A stretch of DNA of 64,000 nucleotides from Desulfovibrio desulfuricans DSM 642 (lineage in GTDB: Bacteria; Desulfobacterota; Desulfovibrionia; Desulfovibrionales; Desulfovibrionaceae). The stretch's first letter is position 1. Every line of letters begins with the position of its first letter. The notes under the pieces were generated by a model. The model did not search any database, was not told where the DNA came from, and saw nothing but the letters and a program-made list of their open reading frames with translations. Of this stretch, positions 36,368 through 49,114 are shown piece after piece. The translations under genes and the position numbers were made by a program. The stretch spans positions 771,435-835,434 of the forward strand of contig NZ_ATUZ01000011.1 of NCBI RefSeq assembly GCF_000420465.1, in the 5' to 3' direction.

Positions 36368-37048
36368 TTACCAGGGGAAAGCGCCGCCGCGCGTTGCGCC
36401 GCCTCTTTTAATGGCAAAGTCCATGCCGATCTGCGCACGGGACATAAAGAAGAGGACAATGTGCGAAAGCTTGGTGAAGGGGGCCAGCAGAAGAAACAGT
36501 TCGCCGCTGAGCACATGGGCTATCATCCACGTCTGGTAGGCGCCACCGTCAAGGCGCGCCATAAGACCCGTGGCAAAGGGCAGGAAGGTCAAAAGCAGAA
36601 TAAGCCAATCCTGGCCACTGTTGAGCTGCCTGAGCGCCGGTGAGGAAAGACGCCGCAGTGCGAGCAGAGCAATGCCGGAAAGAGCCATGATGGAAAGCAC
36701 ATCGGCAACGCCGCCGGGAAGCGACGGCAGGCTTATACCCACATAGGTTTCAAGCAAAACCGTGTGCCCAAGAAGAAACAGCGGTATAAGCACAGCGCCG
36801 AAATGCAAAAGAAAGAAAAGAATGGTGGCAACCGGCTGGGCGCGCCAGCCGCTGGTGCCGCCAGGGATAAGCCATTTGAAAATGGAAGCAAGCGCGCCGG
36901 GGATGGAGCGCTCGGCATGGTAGCGATAGGCCACGCGCTCAAGGCGTGCATCCAGACCCCGCACGTACAATATTGCGCGTACAAGCAGGCCGACGACAAA
37001 TACGGCAATTGAAATAATGAAAAGTGGTCCGGTAATGAAATCCAGCAT
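36368..37048 (-). CDS. hmcE: HmcE/TmcC-type membrane cytochrome b-like subunit
   Basis: A 226-residue inner-membrane protein with five hydrophobic helices (about residues 7-28, 70-92, 105-130, 143-163 and 175-196). Histidines such as those in LLHFGAVL, LLGHTVLL, MIAHVLSG and KLSHIVLFF sit in or next to helices and could bind haem b, as in NarI-like subunits. The length equals that recalled for D. vulgaris HmcE. It links the periplasmic cytochrome to the cytoplasmic HmcF. AGGAGG precedes the ATG. Confidence 0.83.
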   Translation of the reverse strand: MLDFITGPLFIISIAVFVVGLLVRAILYVRGLDARLERVAYRYHAERSIPGALASIFKWLIPGGTSGWRAQPVATILFFLLHFGAVLIPLFLLGHTVLLETYVGISLPSLPGGVADVLSIMALSGIALLALRRLSSPALRQLNSGQDWLILLLTFLPFATGLMARLDGGAYQTWMIAHVLSGELFLLLAPFTKLSHIVLFFMSRAQIGMDFAIKRGGATRGGAFPW

Positions 37049-37095
37049 CTGATCTGCCTCCTAACGTATTCTTCGGTGTACCTTGAGCCTACTGG

Positions 37096-37503
37096 CTATT
37101 TCTTCTTGCCGGCAAACTCAGATGCGGTGCGTTCGCTGTGGCAGACTCGGCAGTCCACAAGACGCGGGCCCTTGCCAGCTTTGACGTGGCAATCGGTACA
37201 GGCTGTGTGCATGTAAACAACCTGCTTTTTCGCCGGAACCGATGTTACGTCCTTGAGGGTTTCAGACATGCCTGCATCTGTCATGTTGTGGCAGGTTGAA
37301 CAGTCGCCGTTCTTGGCCTCCACTGCGTCCACATGCTTGTCATGGGGAAAAAAGACCTTGGGCATCTCTGGCTTGCTCACGGCGGGCGTGGTAACGGGCA
37401 CAAGCTCGTTGCCACGCGCCGCGCCGGGCAATGCCGCCAGGCCGCAGATCAATAATAACAGGCAGGGGAGAGTGGTTCTGAATCTGATAAGTTTTTCCCG
37501 CAT
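37096..37503 (-). CDS. Periplasmic triheme c3/c7-type cytochrome
   Basis: A 135-residue precursor with a signal peptide (about residues 1-31). The mature protein has three CxxCH haem sites: CSTCH, CTDCH and CRVCH. It aligns with tetrahaem cytochrome c3 but lacks haem 2: the second CxxxxCH motif is absent, and the axial His that directly follows the first motif in c3 (CxxCHH) is Asn here. Axial histidines for haems 1 and 3 (FFPHDKH) and 4 (VYMHTAC) are kept. This is the pattern of cytochrome c7. It should deliver hydrogenase- or formate-derived electrons to HmcE/HmcF. It may instead be a TmcA homologue. Confidence 0.88.
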   Translation of the reverse strand: MREKLIRFRTTLPCLLLLICGLAALPGAARGNELVPVTTPAVSKPEMPKVFFPHDKHVDAVEAKNGDCSTCHNMTDAGMSETLKDVTSVPAKKQVVYMHTACTDCHVKAGKGPRLVDCRVCHSERTASEFAGKKK

Positions 37504-37620
37504 GATGGATCCTTGCTTCCTGACAAAATCCAGATGGTGTTTCCCCGGCCTGAATTGTGCCGGGCACAATTGGGGAAATCCCGCGCACATGCGCCGGGAT
37601 TTCCCGTTTTCGACATTCGC

Positions 37621-37905
37621 CTAGTCCTGGGGCTGGCTAAGGGCCTCGGCCGCACTGCGCATGAAGACGGCGCACTTGTAGGGTTCGCCCTTCATGCAGC
37701 GCATGGCAAAAGCCGCCGCCATGTACATGAAGAGGCGCGATTCGTAGTCAAGCCTGGTGGTGTGCAGCCAGTGATCGTGAGGGTTTCCCCCCTCGGCCAG
37801 CTTGCGCGCACGTGCCATATCTTCGGCATACGCATCGCCTGTGAGCTTGGTGAACAGTTCGCAAATTTCATCGGCCAGATAATCGCGTTCTGACAAAGCT
37901 GACAT
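37621..37905 (-). CDS. Small protein at the head of the hmcEF-type operon
   Basis: A 94-residue, mostly helical, acidic protein of unknown function. It has no signal peptide or membrane helix; the segment SRLFMYMAAAFAMRCMKGEPYKCAVFM is moderately hydrophobic with two cysteines. AGGGGG precedes the ATG. Its stop lies 117 bases before the cytochrome start on the same strand. It could be an assembly or regulatory protein of the electron-transfer module; this is inference from position. Confidence 0.72.
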   Translation of the reverse strand: MSALSERDYLADEICELFTKLTGDAYAEDMARARKLAEGGNPHDHWLHTTRLDYESRLFMYMAAAFAMRCMKGEPYKCAVFMRSAAEALSQPQD

Positions 37906-38683
37906 AACAACCCCCTGCGTCTTCCGCAGTCGCGCCCCAGTCTATATGAGGCGGTTAAAAAGAGCAATTAATTAATAAAAAACTTGATGTAATTAATCCG
38001 TACAAAACTATTCTCATATTAAACATACTGTGTCAACGAGGTATGGATTTTTTTATGCAAAAAACTTCAAGTTAAGCTCAACTATTGAAAGGATTGACAA
38101 TCTATTTTGAATGAGAAAAATTGCACAATCGGCGCAAAAGCTAATGTATTGATATTGTAATAAACACTGTCATTGCATAGTAAAACGATACAATTAATGT
38201 TTTGAAAAATATTTCAAGGAAGAAGTGCATATGATTTGCGTATAAACGTAGTTAAAAGATTGCTTATTGTTTCTATAAGTAATGGTGTTTGTGTGTACAA
38301 TCTTCAAAGATCCGCAACGCAAATGCCCGGTTAGCTTCTTGATAACCTGCACCCCGCGCAACTGTAGGGAACTTGCGGCTGTATAAAGGGGCTCGGCTTA
38401 TTTGTGGCGCTCAATATGGATTGTGTGCTTCCTGTGAAGCTGATTGGACTGTCCTAGGGGCTAGTGTGGGGCGTGAGGCGGCTCTGGCTGATGCGGCTGG
38501 TGCCTAAGGCGGCAGGGCAACAAGTGCAAGCAGGGTTTTGGGAATAGTGAAGCTTGCTGCGACAAGAGCGCGTCATGCCGAGGGGTGAGAAACTGCCTCC
38601 GTGGAGGGAGCAGGCCGCAAACAGGCCGTGGACAGGCCAAGGCCTGGAAGTGGATGCGCCGCTGGCTCTATCGCGCCAACGTA
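37906..38683. other. Long intergenic region, AT-rich half
   Basis: About 780 bases. From 37,906 to about 38,320 the sequence is strongly AT-rich and contains the probable promoter of the hmcEF-type operon. From 38,320 to 38,683 the composition returns to normal. Short open frames here lack ribosome sites. I see no RNA gene that I can support. Confidence 0.5.
38008..38036 (-). promoter_or_regulatory. Candidate promoter of the cytochrome-hmcE-hmcF operon
   Basis: On the minus strand a perfect TTGACA (38036-38031) is followed after 17 bases by GAATAG, about 100 bases upstream of the first gene. The -10 element is weak. Confidence 0.35.
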
Positions 38684-38718
38684 AAGCCCCCTTCGGAAGC
38701 GAACTTCCGAAGGGGGCT
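38684..38718 (-). terminator. Terminator of rpoBC
   Basis: A perfect 15-bp stem (AGCCCCCTTCGGAAG with its complement) with a four-base loop, followed on the minus strand by TTTACG, 39 bases after the rpoC stop. Confidence 0.85.
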
Positions 38719-38756
38719 GTCAGTCTCCAGGCCGTGGCCCGGTTTATTCTGTCTGC

Positions 38757-42926
<4,170 letters not shown>

Positions 42927-42975
42927 AGTATACCTTGCTTTGTAAAAAGCTCGTTGAAATCGTTAGCCATGCTGT

Positions 42976-43012
42976 CGTTGGCCGTGAGAGGCAAAACCGC
43001 TCACGGCCAACG
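42976..43012. repeat. 13-bp inverted repeat in the rpoB-rpoC gap
   Basis: CGTTGGCCGTGAG and its exact complement enclose an 11-base loop. No T-run follows, so it is more likely a processing or stability hairpin in the rpoBC mRNA than a terminator. Confidence 0.6.
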
Positions 43013-43044
43013 CAACGCGTTTCCGGGGCCGCAGAAAGGGGCTG

Positions 43045-46000
43045 TTACGCCTCTTCCTCGCGTTCTCTCATAAAGCCCACGCGTTTGGGCTTTTTCTTGC
43101 CTTCTTCCTGATGCAGGGTCACGTTGAGGCCAAGGCTCATGAGTTCCTTCACCAACACGTTGAAGGATTCGGGCAGACCGGCTTCAAGGAAGTTGTCGCC
43201 CTTGACGATCTTCTCGTACATCTTCACGCGCCCGGTCACGTCGTCCGACTTGACCGTGAGGAATTCCTGCAGCAGATAGGCCGCGCCGTAAGCTTCCAGA
43301 GCCCACACTTCCATTTCACCAAGACGCTGACCACCGAACTGGGCTTTACCGCCGAGGGGCTGCTGCGTCACCAGCGAGTAGGGGCCAGTGGAACGGGCAT
43401 GGATTTTTTCGTCAACCAGGTGGTGCAGTTTGAGCATGTACATGACGCCCGTGGTCACGCGGTTCTTGAAGGGAACGCCCGTGCGGCCATCGTACAGGGT
43501 GGTTTTGCCGTCGTTGGCAAGACCAGCCTTGTCCATCCAGCCCCAGATTTCTTCTTCGGTCGCGCCGTCGAACACCGGGGTCTTGGTAACAATACCGTTG
43601 CGCAGCTTGAGGGCAGAGGCCTTGAATTCCTCATCGCTCATGCTGTCCACCAGGGAGTTGATTTCAGGCGAATTGTAAACGCCCTTCAGTTCTTCGCGCA
43701 CAACCTGCATGGCCGCGCCGGAGTCAACCAGTTCGGCCAGCTGCCGACCCAGTTCCTTGGCGCCCCACCCAAGGTGGGTTTCCATGATCTGACCGATGTT
43801 CATACGTGAAGGCACGCCCAGGGGGTTCAACACGATGTCCACGGGGCGACCGTCGGCAAAGAAGGGCATGTCTTCTTCCGGCAGAATGCAGGAAACAACA
43901 CCCTTGTTACCATGGCGGCCAGCCATTTTATCGCCCACAGAGAGCTTACGCTTGATGGCGATGTGCACCTTGACCATCTTGATGACGCCAGGGGGCAGAT
44001 CATCGCCTTCCGTAACCTTTTCGCGCTTGGAGTCGTAAATGGCCTTCAGGTATTCAACCTGCTGGTCGTAAGACTTGAGCACATCGGCCACGGCATCGTT
44101 GACTTCCTTGCTCTTGAACAGACCCGCGAGCTTCTTCACGGGGATCTGCTCAAGCACGTCTTCGGTCAGGGCTGCGCCCACTTCGGCCAGCACTTCGCCC
44201 TTTTTCTTGCCCGGCACTGCGGCTGCGATCTGCTTGCCCAGCACATGCGGGGCAATCTGAACGCGGGTGCGGTCGGACAAAGCGCGAAGGTGATCAGATT
44301 CCTTCTGGTCCAGCACGGACGTGTCGTGGCTTTCAATGGCCAGCGTGCGGTCGTCCTTCTCGCCGGAGCGGCGGTTGAAGACCTTCACGTCAATGATGGT
44401 GCCTTCCACTCCCGGGGGAACCTTGAGGGAGGTGTTTTTCACATCCCTGGCCTTCTCGCCGAAGATGGCGCGAAGCAGCTTTTCTTCAGGGGTAAGCTGG
44501 GTTTCGCCCTTGGGCGTGATTTTGCCCACAAGGATATCGTCGGGCTTGACTGCTGCGCCGATGCGGATGATGCCGCTTTCGTCCAGGTTGCGCAGCATTT
44601 CTTCGCTGACGTTGGGAATATCGCGGGTGATTTCCTCCGGTCCAAGCTTGGTGTCGCGGGCCACTACCTCGAATTCTTCAATATGAATGGAGGTAAAGGT
44701 ATCCTCGCGAACGGTGCGCTCGGAAATGAGGATGGAGTCTTCGTAGTTGTAACCGCACCAGGGCATGAAGGCGACCACCAGGTTTTTGCCGAGGGCCAGT
44801 TCGCCTTCGTCAATACCGGGGCCGTCAGCCAGAATCTGGCCCTTTTTCACGGGCATGCCGGGGTAGCAGGTGGGCTTTTGCCCAAAGCAGGAGTTCTGGT
44901 TGGACTTGTGGAACTTCAGCAGGTCATAGGCGCGCACGCCGCCCTGCTTGGGGAACACGTCGCCTTCGTACGAAACGATGAGGCGGTCGGCGTCCACATA
45001 TTCCACCTTGCCCGGAGCGGGAGCCACGATGCACGCGCCGGAGTCACGGGCCACGTCCACTTCCATGCCGGTGCCCACAAGGGGCTTTTCGGCGCGCAGA
45101 AGCGGCACGGCCTGACGCTGCATGTTTGAACCCATGAGCGCGCGGTTGGCGTCGTCGTGTTCCAGAAAGGGAATGAGCGCGGCAGAGATGGAGACCATCT
45201 GGCTGGGCGAAATGTCCATCAGGGTCACTTCTTCACGCAGGTTCATTTCCACTTCGCCCTTGACGCGCACGGTAACGTATTCGTCAAGCAGGTTGCCATC
45301 GGCATCGGTGCGGGCGTTGGCCTGAGCCACAACCTGACCGCCTTCGCGGGATGCATCAAGGTGCACCACATCATTGGTAACGCGGGCATCACGCACAACG
45401 CGGTAAGGCGTTTCGATAAAGCCGTAGTCGTTCACCTTGGCAAAGGTAGTCAGCGAAACGATCAGACCGATGTTCGGGCCTTCAGGCGTTTCAATGGGGC
45501 AGATGCGGCCATAGTGCGAGGTGTGCACGTCGCGCACTTCAAAGCCCGCGCGTTCACGGGTAAGACCGCCGGGGCCCAGAGCCGAAAGGCGGCGCTTGTG
45601 CGTCACTTCGGAGAGCGAGTTGGTCTGATCCATGAACTGCGAAAGCTGCGAGGTGCCGAAGAATTCTTTCAGCACAGCCGCCACAGGCTTGGGATTGATA
45701 AGGTCGTGGGGCATGAGCGTGGAAATTTCCTGAAGGCTCATGCGCTCCTTGATGGCGCGTTCCATACGCACAAGGCCGATGCGGTACTGGTTTTCCACCA
45801 GTTCGCCCACCAGACGCACGCGGCGGTTGCCAAGATGGTCGATATCATCGGCGGGGCCGTGGCTGTCCTTCAACTGCACCAGCACCTTGATGGCGGTGAG
45901 GATGTCGTGGTCGGTCAGCGTACGCAGGTCGTCAGCCTCATCCAGGCTCAGACGCTGGTTGAGTTTGTAGCGGCCCACGGGCGACAGGTCATAGTAGTCG

Positions 46001-47181
46001 CCGTTGCGGAACAGGTTGTCAAAGAAGCTGGCCGCAATTTCCGGGGTAGGCGGAGAAGACGGACGCAGACGACGGTAGATTTCTTCCTGCGCTTTCTGCT
46101 GGTCGGGGATGCGATCCTGAACCAGAGTGTCGCGGATGGACGAAGATGCATCCGTGCCCTTGGTGTGCAGCACGGCAATGCGCGTGATGCCAGCTTCGCG
46201 GAAGCGGTCGAGCAGGCCTGCGGTGATTTCGTCCGCGGCTTCGGCCAGCACTTCGCCGGTCTTGGGATCTGCCACGTCCAAAGCCAGAAACATGGCGTCC
46301 AGCGTGTCGGGGCGAACTTCGATAGCTTCAATGCCCGCTTCGCAGATCAGGCGCCAGCTGCGCTTGGTGATGGGCTTGCCAGCCTTGACAATGACATTGC
46401 CCTGCGCGTCGATGATGTCAGCGTAGGCGTTGTCCTTGCGGTACAGGTCCTTGCGCACTTCCCAGAACAGGCTGCTGGCCGACTCAATGCGGTAGTGCTC
46501 CTGCGAGTAGAAGTATTCAAGAATCTGCTCCTTGCTCATGCCCATGGCCTTGAACAGGATGGTGGCAGGCATCTTGCGGCGTCGGTCGATGCGGACGTAC
46601 AGAATATCCTTGTGGTCGAAGTCAAAGTCGAGCCACGAGCCGCGCATGGGGATGATGCGGCAGGAATAGAGCACCTTGCGGCTGGTGTGGGTCTTGCCGC
46701 CGTCGTGCTCAAAGATGATGCCCGGCGAACGCTGCAACTGGTTAACGATGACGCGCTCGGTGCCGTTGATGATAAACGTGCCCTTTTCCGTCATCAGGGG
46801 CAGGGTGCCAAAATAGATATCCTGCTCTTTGATGTCGCGGATGGTGCGGTTGCCCGAAGCTTCATCGGTGTCATAGACAACCAGGCGCACCTTGATGCGC
46901 ATGGGTGCCTCGTAGGTCAGCCCCTTGGAAATGCACTCGGCCTGGTCGTACTTGGGTTCGCCGATTTCATAGCTGACGAACTCAAGACTGGCGGTCTTAT
47001 TGAAATCCTCAATGGGGAAGACGGTGTGGAACACACCTTCCAGCCCTTCCTCTGGGCTGCGGTCGGCATCTGAAACGCCTTCCTGAAGGAATTTCTGGTA
47101 AGAATCTATCTGCAGATTCAGCAGATGTGGGATAGGGAGGGAAACCTTGATCTTGCCGAACTGTTTGGTGAGCTGGCCCAT
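43045..47181 (-). CDS. rpoB: DNA-directed RNA polymerase subunit beta
   Basis: A 1378-residue RNA polymerase subunit. The rifampicin-pocket region is recognisable ([20 protein letters not shown], followed by [19 protein letters not shown]). The C-terminal part has the conserved [13 protein letters not shown] and [23 protein letters not shown] 47181 has GAGG five bases upstream and fits the family start [15 protein letters not shown]; the longer open frame adds 47 unrelated residues. The wild-type-looking rifampicin region (S, H and S positions present) predicts no common resistance change. Confidence 0.98.
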   Translation of the reverse strand: MGQLTKQFGKIKVSLPIPHLLNLQIDSYQKFLQEGVSDADRSPEEGLEGVFHTVFPIEDFNKTASLEFVSYEIGEPKYDQAECISKGLTYEAPMRIKVRLVVYDTDEASGNRTIRDIKEQDIYFGTLPLMTEKGTFIINGTERVIVNQLQRSPGIIFEHDGGKTHTSRKVLYSCRIIPMRGSWLDFDFDHKDILYVRIDRRRKMPATILFKAMGMSKEQILEYFYSQEHYRIESASSLFWEVRKDLYRKDNAYADIIDAQGNVIVKAGKPITKRSWRLICEAGIEAIEVRPDTLDAMFLALDVADPKTGEVLAEAADEITAGLLDRFREAGITRIAVLHTKGTDASSSIRDTLVQDRIPDQQKAQEEIYRRLRPSSPPTPEIAASFFDNLFRNGDYYDLSPVGRYKLNQRLSLDEADDLRTLTDHDILTAIKVLVQLKDSHGPADDIDHLGNRRVRLVGELVENQYRIGLVRMERAIKERMSLQEISTLMPHDLINPKPVAAVLKEFFGTSQLSQFMDQTNSLSEVTHKRRLSALGPGGLTRERAGFEVRDVHTSHYGRICPIETPEGPNIGLIVSLTTFAKVNDYGFIETPYRVVRDARVTNDVVHLDASREGGQVVAQANARTDADGNLLDEYVTVRVKGEVEMNLREEVTLMDISPSQMVSISAALIPFLEHDDANRALMGSNMQRQAVPLLRAEKPLVGTGMEVDVARDSGACIVAPAPGKVEYVDADRLIVSYEGDVFPKQGGVRAYDLLKFHKSNQNSCFGQKPTCYPGMPVKKGQILADGPGIDEGELALGKNLVVAFMPWCGYNYEDSILISERTVREDTFTSIHIEEFEVVARDTKLGPEEITRDIPNVSEEMLRNLDESGIIRIGAAVKPDDILVGKITPKGETQLTPEEKLLRAIFGEKARDVKNTSLKVPPGVEGTIIDVKVFNRRSGEKDDRTLAIESHDTSVLDQKESDHLRALSDRTRVQIAPHVLGKQIAAAVPGKKKGEVLAEVGAALTEDVLEQIPVKKLAGLFKSKEVNDAVADVLKSYDQQVEYLKAIYDSKREKVTEGDDLPPGVIKMVKVHIAIKRKLSVGDKMAGRHGNKGVVSCILPEEDMPFFADGRPVDIVLNPLGVPSRMNIGQIMETHLGWGAKELGRQLAELVDSGAAMQVVREELKGVYNSPEINSLVDSMSDEEFKASALKLRNGIVTKTPVFDGATEEEIWGWMDKAGLANDGKTTLYDGRTGVPFKNRVTTGVMYMLKLHHLVDEKIHARSTGPYSLVTQQPLGGKAQFGGQRLGEMEVWALEAYGAAYLLQEFLTVKSDDVTGRVKMYEKIVKGDNFLEAGLPESFNVLVKELMSLGLNVTLHQEEGKKKPKRVGFMREREEEA

Positions 47182-47327
47182 GGGTACCTCAAGATAGGTA
47201 GCGGTTGCGCCCCGGCTGCGCGACAAATCAGCATGCCTAAGCCGGCGGGCAAAAAACTTGCTGTCACTGCACCCTGAAAGCGTAATCTGGTGGGAAGGCA
47301 AAAAAGAACTTACTGCGGGCAAGGCGT

Positions 47328-47365
47328 AAAAAACCCATCCCTGTCTGGGTAAACAGGGCTGGGGT
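47328..47365 (-). terminator. Terminator-like hairpin in the rpoB leader
   Basis: On the minus strand CCCTGT and ACAGGG form a stem, extended imperfectly by CCAG/ATGG, and run into GGGTTTTTT, 147 bases before the rpoB start. It may end the upstream operon or act as an attenuator in the rpoB leader. Confidence 0.6.
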
Positions 47366-47377
47366 CAGGGCATTACC

Positions 47378-47412
47378 TTTAATATATATGCTTGGTCAGT
47401 AAGTTATTGAAA
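47378..47412 (-). promoter_or_regulatory. Candidate rpoBC promoter
   Basis: On the minus strand TTCAAT is followed after 17 bases by TATATATT, just upstream of the terminator-like hairpin. If used, the hairpin would lie at the very start of the rpoB leader. Confidence 0.35.
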
Positions 47413-47661
47413 AACAGAAAGGAGCCTCCCGCACCAATCGTTGAAAGAGGATGCATACTAGGAATCCGAGTCCTTGGCAAGCAAAAAAAGCGGGAGAGAA
47501 AAATAAAAAAGCCTCTGTTCACTAATTTACCTCAGTGGGAACTTCATGACAAGTCAAAAAAAATGCCGGGTGGAGCGGTTATTCTCGTTTGAGCACACAA
47601 ACCGTGCTGGCAGGACGCGCAAAAGAACGTTTTTTCCAGCCTCCTCAAAATTTGCCACGAC

Positions 47662-49002
47662 TTAGCCTATTTCAAACAGGGTCTGTCCCTCCTCGGCTCT
47701 CCGGCTCCATGCAGTGATATGCCCATCGTTGGAAACCTTGATGCCGATGCCGTGTTCGGCCAGGGTCATGGCTGCCGCCTTGCGCCCGCCGCTGCTGCTG
47801 CCGCCGGGAATCTTGAGGATAGCCCCCACCGCAAAAACGCTGCCATCGTCAAAGATCAGGGTTGCGCCATCAATGGAAAGAAGTTCGGCCCGCAGCTTGC
47901 GTGGAATCTGCGCAAAATTCAGGCTTGGCAGGGCCGAGCGCAGCAGCGCGGTTTTACTGCTGACATCGTGCGCCAGCATGTCGCCCTGGCTGACTATTTC
48001 GTTCAGGTAGCCGTGCAGCCTGTCTTGCGAAATGCGCACCAGTTCATCCTGGGAAATGTTCTGCCCAATGCGCTGGTTCCGGCGCTCGTTTATCATCCAC
48101 GGGGTAACGGCATTTGTGCGGAAAAAGCCGATACACGCGCCCTTGCGTCTGAATGAAACATCGAGCAGGCTGAGGTACAGCGCTTCAATGGTGCCCCTGC
48201 TGCCTCCTTGCCCCTGATAGCCAAGCTCGGCAAGGTAGGCCTGATGCGAAAAGTGCAGCCATTTTCCGCGCCTTTTGGCAAAAAATAACTGCCTGTTTTT
48301 AAAAATGAGGATGTCGCTGTTTTTGCTGAGGCAAAAGGCGCATCTGTTTTGCGAAGTCCAGTAGGCCACGGGCAAAAAGGCCAGGGGCGCGTAAACATGG
48401 GCCGCCGCGACTTCTTCGGGCAACGCCGCCTCGCAGTAGGCGGTTATGCCGCCCTCGGCATTGCACACAAGCAGGGTGTCGCAGCCGGAGGTGAGCACCT
48501 TGGCATAATCCTCTTTGCTGGCATCAAAAAAATTCACGCTGCCGGGGCGGGGATCGTCTTCGTCAATGCCCACGCAAAAGGATATCTTGTCGCCCTCATA
48601 CGTTTCGCTCGACCAGAACGACAGCAGATTCAGCATGCGCAGCACCGTTGCATGGCGCTCTGGCGAAAGTATTTTGGCAATGCCGATGATCTGCGCCTGC
48701 CGTATGCACACGGCGGCGTAATCATCTATGTGGGGCGTGGTGAAGATTTTTTCCCATTCTTCAAGGATGTTCCGGGCAATGGCCTGCTCCGTTTCTGTAA
48801 ACGGAATGGCGCGGAACAGGTACACTTCATCCTCCGGCTGACCGGTAAGGGCGACCCGCAGCATAAAGCGCCTGCCGTTCATTTCGGCGAGGTCTTCAAA
48901 ATTTTCCCTGGTATAGTCATCGTCCAGAATTTCGGTGGCGGGGCCGAAGAGCGGGGCAAGGTATTCTGCCACTGCCTCGAGGATGGCTTTTTTTGCTTCC
49001 AT
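47662..49002 (-). CDS. Protein with a degenerate diadenylate-cyclase (DAC)-like C-terminal domain
   Basis: A 446-residue soluble protein. The first 250 residues are an alpha/beta region I cannot assign. From about residue 265 to 435 it resembles the DisA/CdaA cyclase fold: LYLSLLDVSF...GACIGFF, then the DGA motif at 378-380 in SIDGATLIFDDG, then GAIL. Where active enzymes have the RHR motif, this protein has GRK (406-408), so cyclase activity is doubtful. It may bind a nucleotide instead. The gene follows the fused phosphatase/kinase gene and is probably part of the same partner-switching operon. ATG 49002 has GGGAG upstream. Confidence 0.65.
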   Translation of the reverse strand: MEAKKAILEAVAEYLAPLFGPATEILDDDYTRENFEDLAEMNGRRFMLRVALTGQPEDEVYLFRAIPFTETEQAIARNILEEWEKIFTTPHIDDYAAVCIRQAQIIGIAKILSPERHATVLRMLNLLSFWSSETYEGDKISFCVGIDEDDPRPGSVNFFDASKEDYAKVLTSGCDTLLVCNAEGGITAYCEAALPEEVAAAHVYAPLAFLPVAYWTSQNRCAFCLSKNSDILIFKNRQLFFAKRRGKWLHFSHQAYLAELGYQGQGGSRGTIEALYLSLLDVSFRRKGACIGFFRTNAVTPWMINERRNQRIGQNISQDELVRISQDRLHGYLNEIVSQGDMLAHDVSSKTALLRSALPSLNFAQIPRKLRAELLSIDGATLIFDDGSVFAVGAILKIPGGSSSGGRKAAAMTLAEHGIGIKVSNDGHITAWSRRAEEGQTLFEIG

Positions 49003-49114
49003 GATGCTACTCCCTGTGGGCATTGGCAGAACCGGCAAAAGCGGCGGAGATGCCGCACCTGATGCAGAAGGCTGGCGCGGGCTGAAGCAGACGGGCCGCG
49101 CCCGGCCCCGGCGC

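Noticed and set aside
38340..38390. CCCCGC-GCAACTGTA sequence that resembles part of a cobalamin riboswitch.
   Set aside because: The two-base insertion, the lack of the downstream GCCAGGAGACC box and of any coding gene after it make this a chance match or an unrecognisable relic.
45157..47073. 638-codon open frame opposite rpoB.
   Set aside because: Same reason: antisense of a conserved gene, with His/Val/Ala-rich composition typical of shadows.
47392..47592. 66-codon plus-strand open frame in the rpoB upstream gap.
   Set aside because: Lysine-rich product from AT-rich promoter DNA, no ribosome site.
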